A stretch of 64,000 bases of DNA from Natronosalvus caseinilyticus (GCF_017357105.1 NZ_CP071596.1:1116001-1180000); one strand, 5' to 3'. Positions 7,951 through 16,668 are shown, numbered from the stretch's first letter. Numbers and translations: made by a program. The notes: generated from the sequence alone by a model not told the origin.

Positions 7951-9146
7951 TCAGGGTGACGATTCGCTGGCGGTCACGTCTCGAAACTCAAATTGCGCTC
8001 CACCGGCGTCGCTCTCGGTCAACTGCAGGTCCCAGTCGTAGATGCCGGCCAGTCGGTCGACGAACGCCAGTCCGAGTCCGGTCCCGTCTTTGTCGGCGGC
8101 CGTCGTGAACCCCGGCTCGAACACCAGCTCCCTGTCTTCGGGCGGGATGCCGCTCCCGTCGTCGGCCACGTAGAACCCGTCCGCCACCGCTCCGACCTCG
8201 ATCGCCACGTCCGATCCGCCGTGTCGAATCGCGTTCTCGAACAGGTTCCTGAACAGGTGTCGCACGTACACCTCGTCCGCTTCGATCACGAGGTCGCCAT
8301 CGACCGCCAGGGTCGCCTCACGGGTCTCCACGTCGTCCCAGACGTCTCGAGCCATCTCGGCGAGTGACACGGGTGCCGTTCCCCGACGGCGTCCCCACGC
8401 CGCGTCAACACGAGCATCACGTCGATCATGTTCTCGATCCGGTCGAACGACTCCACGACGTTTTCGACCGCCTTCGGCGCGGCCTCCTCCGGCAGGTGCT
8501 GGGCGTAGATCTGGCCGATCGTCACCGGGTTCCGGAGTTCGTGGGCGAGCATGCTGGCGAACTTCTCGAGGCGCGTGTTCAACTTCTGGAGTTCCGCGAC
8601 CGTCTCCTCGAGTTCGTCCTGGTAGGTGTGGCGCTCAATCGCCGCGGCGAGGAGGTTGGCGACGCTCTGGACGAAGTCGACGTCGTGGTCGGTGAACGAG
8701 GCCTGGTCCGTCGTGTGGACGCCCAGGATCCCCCACGGATCGTCGATGGTGCCGATGATGACGCTAATGCCGCTCACCACGTCGTGATCGGTGAGGAGGT
8801 CCGGTCCACTGAATCGCTCTTCGGTCCGCAGGTCGTCGACGACGACCGGTTCCTCCGAGAGGAGCGTGTACCCAGCCTGCGAGTTCGTATCCGTCGGCAC
8901 CTCCGCCTCCCCGACGATCCCCTCCTGCCAGCCCACCCCCTGTCGCAGGAAGACGTTCCCGGAGGGGACCAACTCGAGCACCTTGCAGTACTCACAGTCG
9001 AGCGTCTCCGCGACTGTCGCCGCTGCGTCGTGCATGAGTCGATCGATGTCGTCCGTCTCGAGCGCCCGTCTTCCCAGCGAAGAAACGACTTTTTGCTGAT
9101 GAATGCGGGTGTAAAGCTCCGTCTCCGAGTCGGACGATGAACTCAT
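7951..9146 (-). pseudogene. GAF-domain sensor histidine kinase, split by a frameshift
   Basis: Two adjacent frames together make one haloarchaeal histidine kinase of ~398 residues. The first (9146 to ~8385) has an N-terminal helix, a GAF domain (LMHDAAATVAETLDCEYCKVLEL... to LAAAIERH), a coiled coil and the HisKA dimerisation helix with the phosphoacceptor in LAHELRNPV. It then runs out of frame. The second (~8378 to 7951) supplies the ATPase domain: FRNLFENAIRHGG (N box), DDGSGIP (G1) and GTGLGLAFVDRLAGIYDWDL (G2). The switch lies at about 8375-8390, where one missing base in GGGGAACGGCACCC would restore a Val-Leu-Thr-Arg...Val-Ser-Leu-Ala path. Either a real recent inactivation or a sequencing error; the rest looks intact. 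Confidence 0.85.
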
Positions 9147-9508
9147 CGTGGCAGCCAATATTCCGAAGTCGCATAAGTTTCTGTCCAATACACATTGGTT
9201 CGTGACTCGAGACCGGTGGTGAGTTGGGACAGCCGGCTCCAGAGGCCATTGGTTATAACGAATTACACGATGGTGGCCGCTGGAACGCGAACTGTGACGG
9301 TCTCCAGTAGGGCTGGCGGCAGTAGGTTTATAACACCATGCCGCTGGCTGGTGGATTCGAACTGTGACGAAACGTAGCGAGCGCGACGGGGTTACACCGT
9401 ATCGGGGGAATTAATGGTAATTCAGCCCGGATTTCGGCGTTTCAGGGATTTCGAGTTATTTCCCACCATTTGGTCGCCGTCATCGTGTGGTTCGCGACCC
9501 AACGAACC
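9147..9508. other. Left flank of the recombinase-bounded block
   Basis: No gene is seen in this interval. It holds two AT-rich TATA-like boxes, GGTTATAACG near 9250 and GTTTATAACA near 9326, a palindrome-like GAATTAATGGTAATTC around 9409-9424, and the candidate att remnant at 9381. The chromosome-like histidine kinase ends to the left, and the recombinase gene begins to the right. Confidence 0.45.
9381..9390 (+). repeat. Candidate left attachment remnant (copy of tRNA-Arg 3' end)
   Basis: The ten bases GCGCGACGGG, followed by NTT, recur at 36923-36932 inside the 3' end of tRNA-Arg(CCG), in the same orientation. The accessory region lies exactly between the two. Ten GC-rich bases can recur by chance in this genome, so this is a weak candidate. 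Confidence 0.25.
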
Positions 9509-10519
9509 ATGACACTCGAACCGATCGATCCCGAAACCGCGTTAGAACTGTACCTAGCTGAACGAGAAACCGAGTGCTCGGAGGCGACCATCTACTCCCA
9601 CCGGATGCGGCTCGGCTTCTTCCTCCGCTGGTGTGGCAAGCGAGACATCGAGAACCTGAACACCCTTACCGGCCGTCGACTGCACGAGTACCGGCTGTGG
9701 CGGCGGAACGTCGGCGACCTCTCGAAGACCAGCGAAAAGACACAGATGGACACTTTGCGGGTGTTTATCCGGTGGCTCGAGAGCATCGACGGCGTCGAAC
9801 AGGATCTCCACCTCAAGGTCCTGTCGCCAAACGTCACGCCGGACGAGAATACGCGAGACGTGATGCTCGACGCCGAGGACGCGGAGCCGATGCTCGAGTA
9901 CCTCGAGCGGTACGAGTACGCTTCTCTCGAGCACGTGACGCTGTCGCTGTTCTGGCACACGATGATGCGCGTCGGAGCCGCCCGCGCACTCGACCTTGAG
10001 GACTACGACCCGGAGGGGCAGTGTCTCGAGGTCAGGCACCGCCCCGAGTCGGGAACGCCGATCAAGAATCAGCGGCGTGGCGAGCGCATGGTCGCGCTCT
10101 CGGGCGGCACGTGCATCCTGCTGGACGACTGGATCAGGGATCGGCGACCCGACGTGACCGACGACCACGGTCGTCGACCGTTGCTCGCGACGGTCCAGGG
10201 TCGGGCAGCGATCAGTACGCTACGCAAGTACTGCTACCAGCACACGCGTCCATGCGTCTACTCGGGCAAATGTCCACACGACCGCGATCTCGAGGCGTGT
10301 GAGGCGACGGGCGAGACCGGATCGTCTTCGTGTCCCTCGAGCGTCAGTCCACACGCCTTTCGGCGAGGGTCTATAACTCACCACCTCAACAGCGACGTGC
10401 CGGAGACGGCGGTCGGTGATAGAGCGAACGTGAGTCAGGAGGTACTCGCACAGCACTACGATCAACGATCAGAGCGAGAGAAGATGGAGCAGCGACGACA
10501 GTATTTGAACAACATCTGA
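9509..10519 (+). CDS. Tyrosine recombinase A, left boundary of the repeat array
   Basis: A 336-residue tyrosine recombinase. An N-terminal SAM-like arm-binding domain (EPIDPETALELYL...SHRMRLGFFLRWC) precedes the catalytic domain, with R154 (MRVGAARAL), the H282-x2-R285 pair (HAFRRG) and nucleophile Tyr317 (QHYDQR). A Cys cluster between the conserved Arg and His (C249, C255, one more and CPSS) may bind zinc. I start at the ATG giving MTLEPID because the longer frame adds an unlikely hydrophobic leader. A diverged homologue sits inverted at 26023, and the two genes point toward each other across the repeat array. Family members integrate or excise DNA at short sites; that they act on the array repeats is inference. 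Confidence 0.93.
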   Translation: MTLEPIDPETALELYLAERETECSEATIYSHRMRLGFFLRWCGKRDIENLNTLTGRRLHEYRLWRRNVGDLSKTSEKTQMDTLRVFIRWLESIDGVEQDLHLKVLSPNVTPDENTRDVMLDAEDAEPMLEYLERYEYASLEHVTLSLFWHTMMRVGAARALDLEDYDPEGQCLEVRHRPESGTPIKNQRRGERMVALSGGTCILLDDWIRDRRPDVTDDHGRRPLLATVQGRAAISTLRKYCYQHTRPCVYSGKCPHDRDLEACEATGETGSSSCPSSVSPHAFRRGSITHHLNSDVPETAVGDRANVSQEVLAQHYDQRSEREKMEQRRQYLNNI

Positions 10520-10584
10520 TTCTCCAATCACAAGTTCGGAAGACAATATTTTCGTATCTATTGGTATTTATATGTAATTTATCT

Positions 10585-10786
10585 ATACTAATTGATCACC
10601 CCTTCGCAAATTGGGCCAGATCGCGTGCTACATTCGCGCCCTGTATTCAGCAGATTGTGATCGAACTACCGAGGCGCTGTCAAAAGTGGCGTGCTGAATA
10701 CAGAGCATGAGTGCAGCACGACGACTTCGTTTGTTTCACGTCGAAACCGGTGAACCACCCGCATACTACACGTACTGATTGAGCAC
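10585..10786 (+). repeat. Array repeat, copy a
   Basis: The upstream box TACTAATTGATCACC begins the copy. The core is 10641-10703 with perfect 12-base arms CTGTATTCAGCA and TGCTGAATACAG. A third motif, TGCAGCA, follows at about 10712, then CTTCGTTTGTTTC. A second TACTGATTGAGCAC at about 10773 echoes the upstream box. Confidence 0.9.
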
Positions 10787-10854
10787 TTCCGTATTAGACC
10801 TCCCCACAAAAGCAGGAGAATCCATACGAGTGTAGCGCGTGTATAGTCACGGTA

Positions 10855-11517
10855 ATGAGCGTCATCGTAGAGTTCACAATTGAGGCAGAGGCGTTTACAC
10901 TCGGTAGGGTGCTGTCAGGGCCACCGGTGATGCGTATTGAACTTGAACGAATTGTCCCGACAGGGACATTGGAAATGCCGTTCGTGTGGGCGACCGGAAC
11001 CGACTTCAACGCGTTCGAAACGAAGGTACGTGATAGTCCCTACGTGAAAGAACTCCGCGCCCTCGACAGAATCGGGGACAGCGGTCTGTATCGGGTCGAA
11101 TGGAACGTTCCCCGCGAGGACAACCTCATGGAAGGGATTGCACAGACGAACGCAACCGTCCTCGAAGCGCGCGGGGGCGACACGTGGGAGTTTCGACTTC
11201 GCTTTAACAATCACCATGCCCTCTCACAATTTCACAACTATTGCGTCGCTCATGACTTCCCACTCTTCATCGAACGCACCTACACGTTGCAAGAGACGAC
11301 CGGCAGTGGCCACCAGCTCAACCTCTCGCAGAAACAACGCGAAGCGCTCGTCCTCGCCCTCCAACGGGGATATTTCGGCACGCCACGAGAAACCTCCCTC
11401 GACGAGTTGGCGGACGAACTTAGCCTCTCAAAGCAGGCACTATCAGACCGCATTCGTCGGGGCAACGAGAAGGTACTTCGCTCTGTGTTGCTCTCTTCAG
11501 TAGCCAACTCCGACTGA
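10855..11517 (+). CDS. HTH-10 (bacterio-opsin-activator type) transcriptional regulator
   Basis: A 220-residue regulator. The N-terminal ~145 residues form the sensory region of this haloarchaeal family (begins MSVIVEFTIEAEAFTLG, includes RIELERIVPTG and the WEFRLRF strand). The C-terminal ~70 residues are the HTH-10 domain: LSQKQREALVLALQRGYFGTPRETSLDELAD, then LSLSKQALSDRIRRG with the recognition helix. Three further full or partial HTH-10 genes lie in the same array (22149, 23293 and a fragment at 25000). Cargo of the a-b segment, directly after repeat a. Targets unknown; it may control the DUF7344 gene behind it. Confidence 0.9.
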   Translation: MSVIVEFTIEAEAFTLGRVLSGPPVMRIELERIVPTGTLEMPFVWATGTDFNAFETKVRDSPYVKELRALDRIGDSGLYRVEWNVPREDNLMEGIAQTNATVLEARGGDTWEFRLRFNNHHALSQFHNYCVAHDFPLFIERTYTLQETTGSGHQLNLSQKQREALVLALQRGYFGTPRETSLDELADELSLSKQALSDRIRRGNEKVLRSVLLSSVANSD

Positions 11518-11530
11518 CTGGGAGTGGACG

Positions 11531-11541
11531 GTATAAAAATA
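11531..11541 (+). promoter_or_regulatory. TATA box before the DUF7344 gene
   Basis: GTATAAAAATA is a strong archaeal TATA-like sequence. It lies 52-62 bases before the ATG at 11593, so a short leader is predicted, and it gives the DUF7344 gene its own promoter. Confidence 0.55.
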
Positions 11542-11592
11542 ACCGGATTGATCAAGACACACACTCTCCCACCTAAGACTGGTACGTGTCGT

Positions 11593-11946
11593 ATGCCACC
11601 TGCCACTAATGACGATGAGTCCGCTTCCTTACAGGCAGATATCGCAGTTGGTGACGTGTGTTCTGTGCTTGCAAATGAGTGGTGCCGTTCGGTCCTCTAC
11701 TACTTTCAGGAATCAACGCCCACTGTGGCGTCGTACGAAGCCCTCATCACGCACAGATGCAAGCATGACGATACCATCGACACTCGGGAGCAGGCAGCCA
11801 TCGCTCTCCAGCATGTTACACTGCCAAAATTGGAAGAAGCCGGAATTATCGAGTATGATGGACGCAGTTCCTCCGTTCGGTATCGGGGGTTTCCGCAGTT
11901 GGAGACGATGGTCCGTCTTGTAGCCGAAATGGAAGATGAACTATAG
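11593..11946 (+). CDS. DUF7344-type winged-helix protein
   Basis: A 117-residue protein with the haloarchaeal DUF7344 pattern: VCSVLANEWCRSVLYYFQES, a basic middle part, then ALQHVTLPKLEEAGIIEYDGRSSSVRYRG. This reads as a small winged-helix DNA-binding fold. The family has no assigned function and often sits next to HTH-10 or HalOD1 genes. The first ATG giving an acidic N-terminus is used. Two relatives occur in other array segments (12954 and 25134). Confidence 0.75.
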   Translation: MPPATNDDESASLQADIAVGDVCSVLANEWCRSVLYYFQESTPTVASYEALITHRCKHDDTIDTREQAAIALQHVTLPKLEEAGIIEYDGRSSSVRYRGFPQLETMVRLVAEMEDEL

Positions 11947-12002
11947 CACGGGTCCTCCTTTTTCACCTTGATATTATCTGAATAGCCCGCTACATGTATT
12001 CG

Positions 12003-12156
12003 CTGTACTGAGCGATCACCGTCTTCGCTGATCGAGCCAAATGTCGTGCATCATTCGCGCCCTGTATTCAGCAGAGACTGAACGTTCTGCTCAGATTTTG
12101 TCAGATAGGCTGCTGAATACAGAGGATCAGTTCAGCAATCTGGTTTAATTTGTTCC
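12003..12156 (+). repeat. Array repeat, copy b
   Basis: Upstream box TGTACTGAGCGATCACC; core 12062-12122 (61 bases) with perfect 12-base arms CTGTATTCAGCA / TGCTGAATACAG; third motif TTCAGCA at 12131; then TTTAATTTGTTCC. The loop differs from copy a throughout, so the arms are what is conserved. Confidence 0.9.
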
Positions 12157-12254
12157 AGTCGAAGTTTGTTGAATATATTGATTGGCAGATTTTCGAACGT
12201 ACCCACTGAGGTCTCTATCGTTTCTGGTGGTAGTCGCTGTTTGGCTCTGATTCC

Positions 12255-12686
12255 TTACGAATAGGACGGCATCCGAACCTTCTCAATCCAAAACTCCCCC
12301 AGAGACTGAATTAGATCGACAAACGACCCAGGATTGGTAGGCTTCGTCAAGTAAGCGTTCGCGTGTTGTTCATAACTCAAAATAACATCATCACTGCTTG
12401 CCGAACTGGTCAGCACAATCACTGGAAGCTGCCTCAGTTCAGAATCGCTCTTAATCTCCTCTAACACGTCAAATCCGTTTTTGCGGGGCAAATTCAAATC
12501 CAGCAATATCAAATCAGGGCATGGTGCTTCTTCGTCTTCTAAGAACTCGATTGCCTCAACTCCATCTAAGGCGACATGGGTTCTTACGTCAAATCCAGCA
12601 TCTTGAAAGGCTATCTGAGTTAACCGAACGTCGCCAGGATTATCCTCTACAAGCAATATAAGGGGAGTTGAATCGTTTTCAGTCAC
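12255..12686 (-). CDS. CheY-like single-domain response regulator
   Basis: A 143-residue receiver domain with no output domain. The acidic pocket is seen in ILLVEDNPGD, the phosphoacceptor Asp in DLILLDLNLPRKNG, the conserved Thr/Ser in VIVLTSSASSDD and the Lys in AYLTKPTNPGS. This is the haloarchaeal stand-alone receiver type, phosphorylated by hybrid or PAS/GAF kinases. I use the GTG at 12686 (VTENDSTPLILLVEDN); a TTG three codons upstream is also open. It is transcribed against the neighbours in the b-c segment and is more AT-rich than the chromosome. Confidence 0.92.
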   Translation of the reverse strand: MTENDSTPLILLVEDNPGDVRLTQIAFQDAGFDVRTHVALDGVEAIEFLEDEEAPCPDLILLDLNLPRKNGFDVLEEIKSDSELRQLPVIVLTSSASSDDVILSYEQHANAYLTKPTNPGSFVDLIQSLGEFWIEKVRMPSYS

Positions 12687-12953
12687 GTATATCAATGGGT
12701 TTCCGTCGTATATTCGAAGTCGCCTGAATAATTGAATCCATCATTGTTAAATCTACTCGCCAATTACTTTAGTAGCTGATCGGAGAGATTGTCCCTCGCC
12801 CCAGCAACGACTTGTCTTCTACTGAGTAATCGCTACTCATTAGCTCGACGGACTGACGCCGACTTTATACCCTCCGCTTTTCTTGAGTTCTAAGAGGCTT
12901 TACCCAAAATAATTTGGCAATTTCTTTTTTGTAGTCCCGTCAGAAGAAAGGCC

Positions 12954-13268
12954 ATGGACCTAATCTTCACGGCATTGTCCGCTGGCCCGCGTCGCCGAGT
13001 CCTGGCCGAATTGTACGACCAACCAGTAGATGGCGTACAGGTCCCCGAGGCCATTCTCAATGACGGGGAGGAACGAAGAGATCTCGAAATCGCGTTGTAC
13101 CATAAACATCTTCCCCTGCTGGATGATTACGGTTTCATCGACTGGGACCCAAAGACGAACAGAGTAGCGAAGGGGCGCAGATTTGACGACCTCCAACCGG
13201 TTCTTGAATCATTCAACGACCAGGCTGACGAAGTCAGCATTCCGTGCCCCCGAGAGGCCCAGTCGTAG
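12954..13268 (+). CDS. DUF7344-like winged-helix protein
   Basis: A 104-residue protein starting MDLIFTALSAGPRRRVLAELYDQ, the classic opening of haloarchaeal small winged-helix regulators. It continues with ALYHKHLPLLDDYGFIDWDPKTNRVAKG, which matches the wing of DUF7344 proteins. No sensor domain is present. The divergent response-regulator gene lies 270 bases to the left. Function unknown, likely DNA binding (inference from fold). Confidence 0.7.
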   Translation: MDLIFTALSAGPRRRVLAELYDQPVDGVQVPEAILNDGEERRDLEIALYHKHLPLLDDYGFIDWDPKTNRVAKGRRFDDLQPVLESFNDQADEVSIPCPREAQS

Positions 13269-13382
13269 GCGTACACCTGAGGTCATGATCTCCGTGGGGC
13301 GTATTGAGTAACGGATCACTGGCTCCAGGGGTGGCGTCGTCGATCAGCAATCATTTCTCCCTGGTAAATTGGCTTTGAAGCC

Positions 13383-13497
13383 GTGACACATTCGCGCTCT
13401 GTATGCAGCAGGCAAGATCGGAACTGGCGAGTTGTTGGCAAAAGCGCCCTGCTGAATAGAGAGGTCCTATGCAGCACGACTCCTTCAGCTATTTCGA
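13383..13497 (+). repeat. Array repeat, copy c
   Basis: Core 13399-13461 (63 bases) with arms CTGTATGCAGCA and TGCTGAATAGAG (two mismatched pairs). Third motif ATGCAGCA at 13469, then a diverged CAGCTATTTC. The upstream box is not recognisable in this copy. Confidence 0.85.
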
Positions 13498-13734
13498 GCG
13501 GTCGTAGCCGAACCAACCGAAATAGAAGCTGCGAATCTATCACTGTAGCCCTATTTGAGCGGGGTCGAATCGGCTCGGGAAATGGAACCGCACACAGGCT
13601 TCTCTGGTACGAGCTCCGACCCGGCTACAGACGACCGCCGATACAGTTGCTCGTAGTTTCCGACCCCGCTTCTTGTGAGAACGTCTCCTACTATCTTATG
13701 CACGTGCGGAACCTAATGATAGATGGTGACAGAC

Positions 13735-14169
13735 ATGGCCGCCACAACCACGACGGAGGAGAACAAGCAAATTGCACGTCGCTTCCCGGAAGAAGTAGCG
13801 ACGAAGGGAAACACCGACGTTCTCGAGGAGATATGCGCCGAGGACGTAATTGACCACAGCCCGCTCGGGGAGGCACGAGGCCTCGAGGAACTCGAGGATC
13901 AGATGGAATTCCTTCGCAGCGCGTTCGGGGACTTCTCGGCCACCGTCGAGGACATCGTCGCCGAAGGAGATACCGTCGCGATGCGGGTTACCCTTCGAGG
14001 GACCCACAAGGGCGAATTCATGGGTGTCGAGCCAACTGGCCGAGATTTCGAGGTCGGAAATATGGTCTTCACCCGCATCGAAGATGGCAAAATCGCCGAA
14101 CGATGGGTTCAGCCCGATACTCTCGGATTGATGCAACAGCTCGGGGCCGTCGACCGACCCGAAAAATAA
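13735..14169 (+). CDS. SnoaL-like ester cyclase family (NTF2 fold) protein
   Basis: A 144-residue protein with the SnoaL/ester-cyclase pattern: an N-terminal helix (ENKQIARRFPEEVATKGNTDVLEEI), FADDVIDHSP-like ICAEDVIDHSPLGEARGLE, then strands VRVTLRGTHKGEFMGVEPTGR and VFTRIEDGKIAERWVQPD. Family members bind small molecules in a cone-shaped pocket; most haloarchaeal ones have no known substrate. I start at MAATTTTEENK; a GTG four codons upstream is also open. Sole gene of segment c-d. Confidence 0.85.
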   Translation: MAATTTTEENKQIARRFPEEVATKGNTDVLEEICAEDVIDHSPLGEARGLEELEDQMEFLRSAFGDFSATVEDIVAEGDTVAMRVTLRGTHKGEFMGVEPTGRDFEVGNMVFTRIEDGKIAERWVQPDTLGLMQQLGAVDRPEK

Positions 14170-14240
14170 CCTGACCCCCGTTCTTTCAGCGCAAGCGGGA
14201 AAATGCCTCACCGATCGCGCCAATTTGGTGAATACGTGCT

Positions 14241-14486
14241 CTGTACGCATCGCGTCCGTTTAGAACTCCCCAGCAGCTGTCAGAAGCTGTATGCTGAATA
14301 CAGAGGATGGGCCTTGTTTAGACGCGACCGAGATCGGCACTAACGCTTCGCTCTCATAGTATGAAACCGTACTGTGAGGTGCTTACCATCGGATTCTGTT
14401 TAGTCAAATAACTCCTAACCCGTTCATCCAGGAGCGTCTAAACAGGGCTCAGAGGATGGATTCAGCAAACTGATTTCGTTTGTTCC
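14241..14486 (+). repeat. Array repeat, copy d, interrupted by a MITE
   Basis: Core 14241-14303 (63 bases): a diverged left arm CTGTACGCATCG and a standard right arm TGCTGAATACAG. The copy is cut after GAGGATGG by a 139-base insertion and resumes at 14460 with ATTCAGCA and TTTCGTTTGTTCC. Confidence 0.85.
14311..14449 (+). mobile_element. 139-bp MITE with 10-bp target-site duplication
   Basis: The element begins GCCTTGTTTAGACGC and ends GCGTCTAAACAGGGCT, near-perfect terminal inverted repeats of about 15 bases. It is flanked on both sides by the identical ten bases CAGAGGATGG (14301-14310 and 14450-14459), a target-site duplication. It contains no gene. Its mobilising transposase is not in this window, and removing it restores a normal repeat copy. 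Confidence 0.85.
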
Positions 14487-14666
14487 GAATGATCTGTACC
14501 GAATGAACCGTTCAATAGCTCTGCAGAAGTACCTTTTTCTCGTCGGGTTCGCTTGCGTCGCTCGCTCACCGCTCCTCCAAAAATCTACGCTAAAAAGGCC
14601 GCTCGCTCCCGGTGGTCGCTCGCGGGTGCAGCGCTTGCTGCTCGACCGCTGCGGTAACGCCTCGGC

Positions 14667-14742
14667 CTGTACTGACCGATTACTACCCTATGCAGATCGA
14701 CTCTCAGCCGTTTCATATTCGCGCTATCTCGCATCCAATTAC
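14667..14742 (+). repeat. Half copy of the array repeat (d')
   Basis: Upstream box CTGTACTGACCGATTACTACC is followed at the right spacing by ATATTCGCGCTATCTCGCATC, which resembles the left arm type TTGTATCTTGCA. No right arm follows, so the copy is truncated. Confidence 0.6.
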
Positions 14743-14769
14743 GACCGGGGATAGGGGGTTTGGAGTTTT

Positions 14770-15060
14770 TCACCGGACGGCGCGCTCGGCCTCGCCAAAC
14801 GAGACGACGGGCGCGATGTGGGCATCGTGGTCGGTGAGCAAGGGTGGTCCGAGGAACGTAGAGACTCCTTCGAAGGAATCGGCTTCCAGGACGAAGTAGA
14901 ACGTGTGTTCGTTCGGGCAGACGTACGCCCCGTGTATTTCAACGCCAGCTTCCTCGGCCTTCTCAGCCATGCCGTCGATCCACTCGCCAGCTTTTTCTTC
15001 GTTCTCTTCCCGTGCCCAGCAGTTCTCCGTGCTGTGTTCCATGGTAACTACATAGCGCAT
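14770..15060 (-). CDS. DUF3303-like small protein
   Basis: A ~96-residue protein, MRYVVTMEHSTENCWAREEN at the start, then VEIHGAYVCPNEHTFYFVLEADSFEGV and a tail with APVVSFGEAERAV. This pattern (ferredoxin-like alpha-beta with a final Pro-Val) is that of DUF3303-like or DUF4242-like monomers. A GTG at 15069 overlapping the upstream gene as GTGA is an alternative start and would couple translation. Function unknown; paired with the DUF4242 gene. Confidence 0.65.
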   Translation of the reverse strand: MRYVVTMEHSTENCWAREENEEKAGEWIDGMAEKAEEAGVEIHGAYVCPNEHTFYFVLEADSFEGVSTFLGPPLLTDHDAHIAPVVSFGEAERAVR

Positions 15061-15065
15061 TTGTC

Positions 15066-15371
15066 TCACCGAGATCCACTTTCCAGGGTCGCACCACGGA
15101 GATCGATCCGGGTCACCGGAAGTCCCGCACGGTCGGCGTGTTCGTATAGCGCCTCCTCGTTCTCAGCCTGATAGTGACAGAACGTGCCAGTGACCGCTCC
15201 GTCCTCCCGAGTCCGCACATCCGATTTCATCCACCGAATGCCAACACCCTCGTCGGTGAGGTACTCCAGAACCTCCATGGCCTTTCCGGCGGCGGCTTCG
15301 AACGTGTCTTCAGGGATCGGTTCATCAAGGTTTCGAAGGATTAGAAAATCCTCCAGTTCGGTTTCAGTCAT
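15066..15371 (-). CDS. DUF4242-family (SCO4226 nickel-binding-like) protein
   Basis: A 101-residue protein. It includes GVGIRWMKSDVRTREDGAVTGTFCHYQAENEEALYEHADRAGLPVTRI in overlapping pieces, which is the DUF4242 pattern (Ser-Tyr/Asp, then CxYxA, then HA-x2-AG-xP). Family knowledge: SCO4226 from Streptomyces binds nickel at a dimer interface; haloarchaeal roles are unknown. The conserved Cys and His are present. The gene lies first in a two-gene minus-strand unit with the DUF3303-like gene. Confidence 0.75.
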   Translation of the reverse strand: MTETELEDFLILRNLDEPIPEDTFEAAAGKAMEVLEYLTDEGVGIRWMKSDVRTREDGAVTGTFCHYQAENEEALYEHADRAGLPVTRIDLRGATLESGSR

Positions 15372-15584
15372 GTTCGGTCATCTCTCCGCACGAGATGCTA
15401 CAAGCGCCACTTAAATGTAAATGCCTAGTGAAATATTTCACGGAGTGAAAGTAATGTGACGACGTGCCCAACACGGGATTTCGTTAGGCTAATCACCAAC
15501 TCTCACTAGCGGGCTACCAATTTCGGTGCTAAGCAGTCCGTCAGGATACCGCCGAGCGCACTCCATACTGGCTGTCGGGTCGCA

Positions 15585-16412
15585 TCATGGGACCGTAAGC
15601 TCCTCCGGGACGGGTGCATCCATATCGGTCTCGTCTGCTGGCCGCGCCCCCCGGCGGTAGTGCTCAAAGACCGAAAGGGCCCACTCCCGAGCCTTGGGTG
15701 CATCCGTATCGATCCACGCCCGCAGCGCTCTGGTATCGGCGTCGTGACAGCAGATGCCGACGCGATCGTCAAAGATGCCAATGCCACACCGCTCTCTGTC
15801 GGGGAGGTCGTCGTGGACCAGGACGGTGCAGTGATCACGGGTAGCCGCCCGTTCGACCATCTCTGGGTCCCAGGCGACGGTTGCCGCGAGGATGTCCGGC
15901 GGATACACGTACTCGAACTCCATGCCGTCGAGGACCGCCAGACAGACTGTCTCATTGGCGATCGACTTGAACACCGTCGTCCCTAATCCACGCATTGAGG
16001 TACTTCCCTCGACCAGCTGGATGACTCGTGCTACGGGTTCGTACGGGTAGCCTGGCCCCGGGTAGGCGACAACGGCATCCGCGAACAGGTCCACGGTGAA
16101 GCCCTCCATCTCGCGCGGGAGCCACCGCCAGACGTCGCGCAGCCTGCGCTCGGTGTCCATCGCTTCGCGCAGGTCCACGAACCGCTCGGCAACGAAGGTT
16201 CCAAGCGGTGTCAACTGGTACATTCGCCCGATCCGTTCGATCCAGTGCCGCTCCTCGAAGTCGCCGAGAACGCGTCCCATGGTCGGGGACGACGCGCCCG
16301 TCGCCGATCGCAGGTCGTCCCGGTCACAGCGTCCATCAGCGAGTGCGTCAAGCACCCCGACGCGGTGATTCGAACTGGCGATGAATTCGATATCGTTGAT
16401 GGACGAGCCCAT
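15585..16412 (-). CDS. FilR1-domain winged-helix transcriptional regulator
   Basis: A 275-residue regulator. Residues 1-75 are a winged helix of the haloarchaeal ArsR/MarR type (FIASSNHRVGVLDALADGRCDRDDL..., IERIGRMYQLTPLGTFVAERF). The rest is the FilR1/methanogenesis-regulator-like effector domain (VIQLVEGSTSMRGLGTTVFKSI, VHDDLPDRERCGIGIFDDRVGICCHD). The ATG at 16412 gives MGSSINDIEFIASSNHR, the usual opening; the longer frame is not needed. Ligand unknown. It belongs to segment d-e and is transcribed away from repeat e. Confidence 0.85.
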   Translation of the reverse strand: MGSSINDIEFIASSNHRVGVLDALADGRCDRDDLRSATGASSPTMGRVLGDFEERHWIERIGRMYQLTPLGTFVAERFVDLREAMDTERRLRDVWRWLPREMEGFTVDLFADAVVAYPGPGYPYEPVARVIQLVEGSTSMRGLGTTVFKSIANETVCLAVLDGMEFEYVYPPDILAATVAWDPEMVERAATRDHCTVLVHDDLPDRERCGIGIFDDRVGICCHDADTRALRAWIDTDAPKAREWALSVFEHYRRGARPADETDMDAPVPEELTVP

Positions 16413-16529
16413 GTCACGGATACGCACGGCCGCTATAATACGTTGTCTAGTGAGCCCATCGACACTGTGAAACACCCCTCTTCAGACACTACCCCCGGAA
16501 ATACACGAAGGGGCATTAATCAATCCAAG

Positions 16530-16668
16530 TATACTGATTGATCTGTATCACTACACTAAGCGGCTCTCTCACTGCTGCATTTGCGCTGTGTATCTTGCAC
16601 GACCCGAATCATCTACCGAGAATCTGTCAAAGAGAGAGATTACTGAATACAGAGGACGAGTTCAGGAT
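16530..16668 (+). repeat. Array repeat, copy e (mosaic arms)
   Basis: Upstream box TATACTGATTGATC; core 16588-16652 (65 bases). The left arm GTGTATCTTGCA is of the CTTGCA type, but the right arm TACTGAATACAG is of the TGCTGAATACAG type, so the arms pair poorly. A GAGTTCAGGA stands where the third motif is expected. Confidence 0.8.

Noticed and set aside
9340-9370. GGATTCGAACTG as a tRNA T-loop fragment on the minus strand
   Set aside because: No acceptor or anticodon stem can be drawn around it.
10641-10703. Reading the hairpins as plain intrinsic terminators
   Set aside because: Loops are ~39 bases, no T-run follows, flanks are conserved for up to 80 bases on both sides, and orientation is constant regardless of gene direction.
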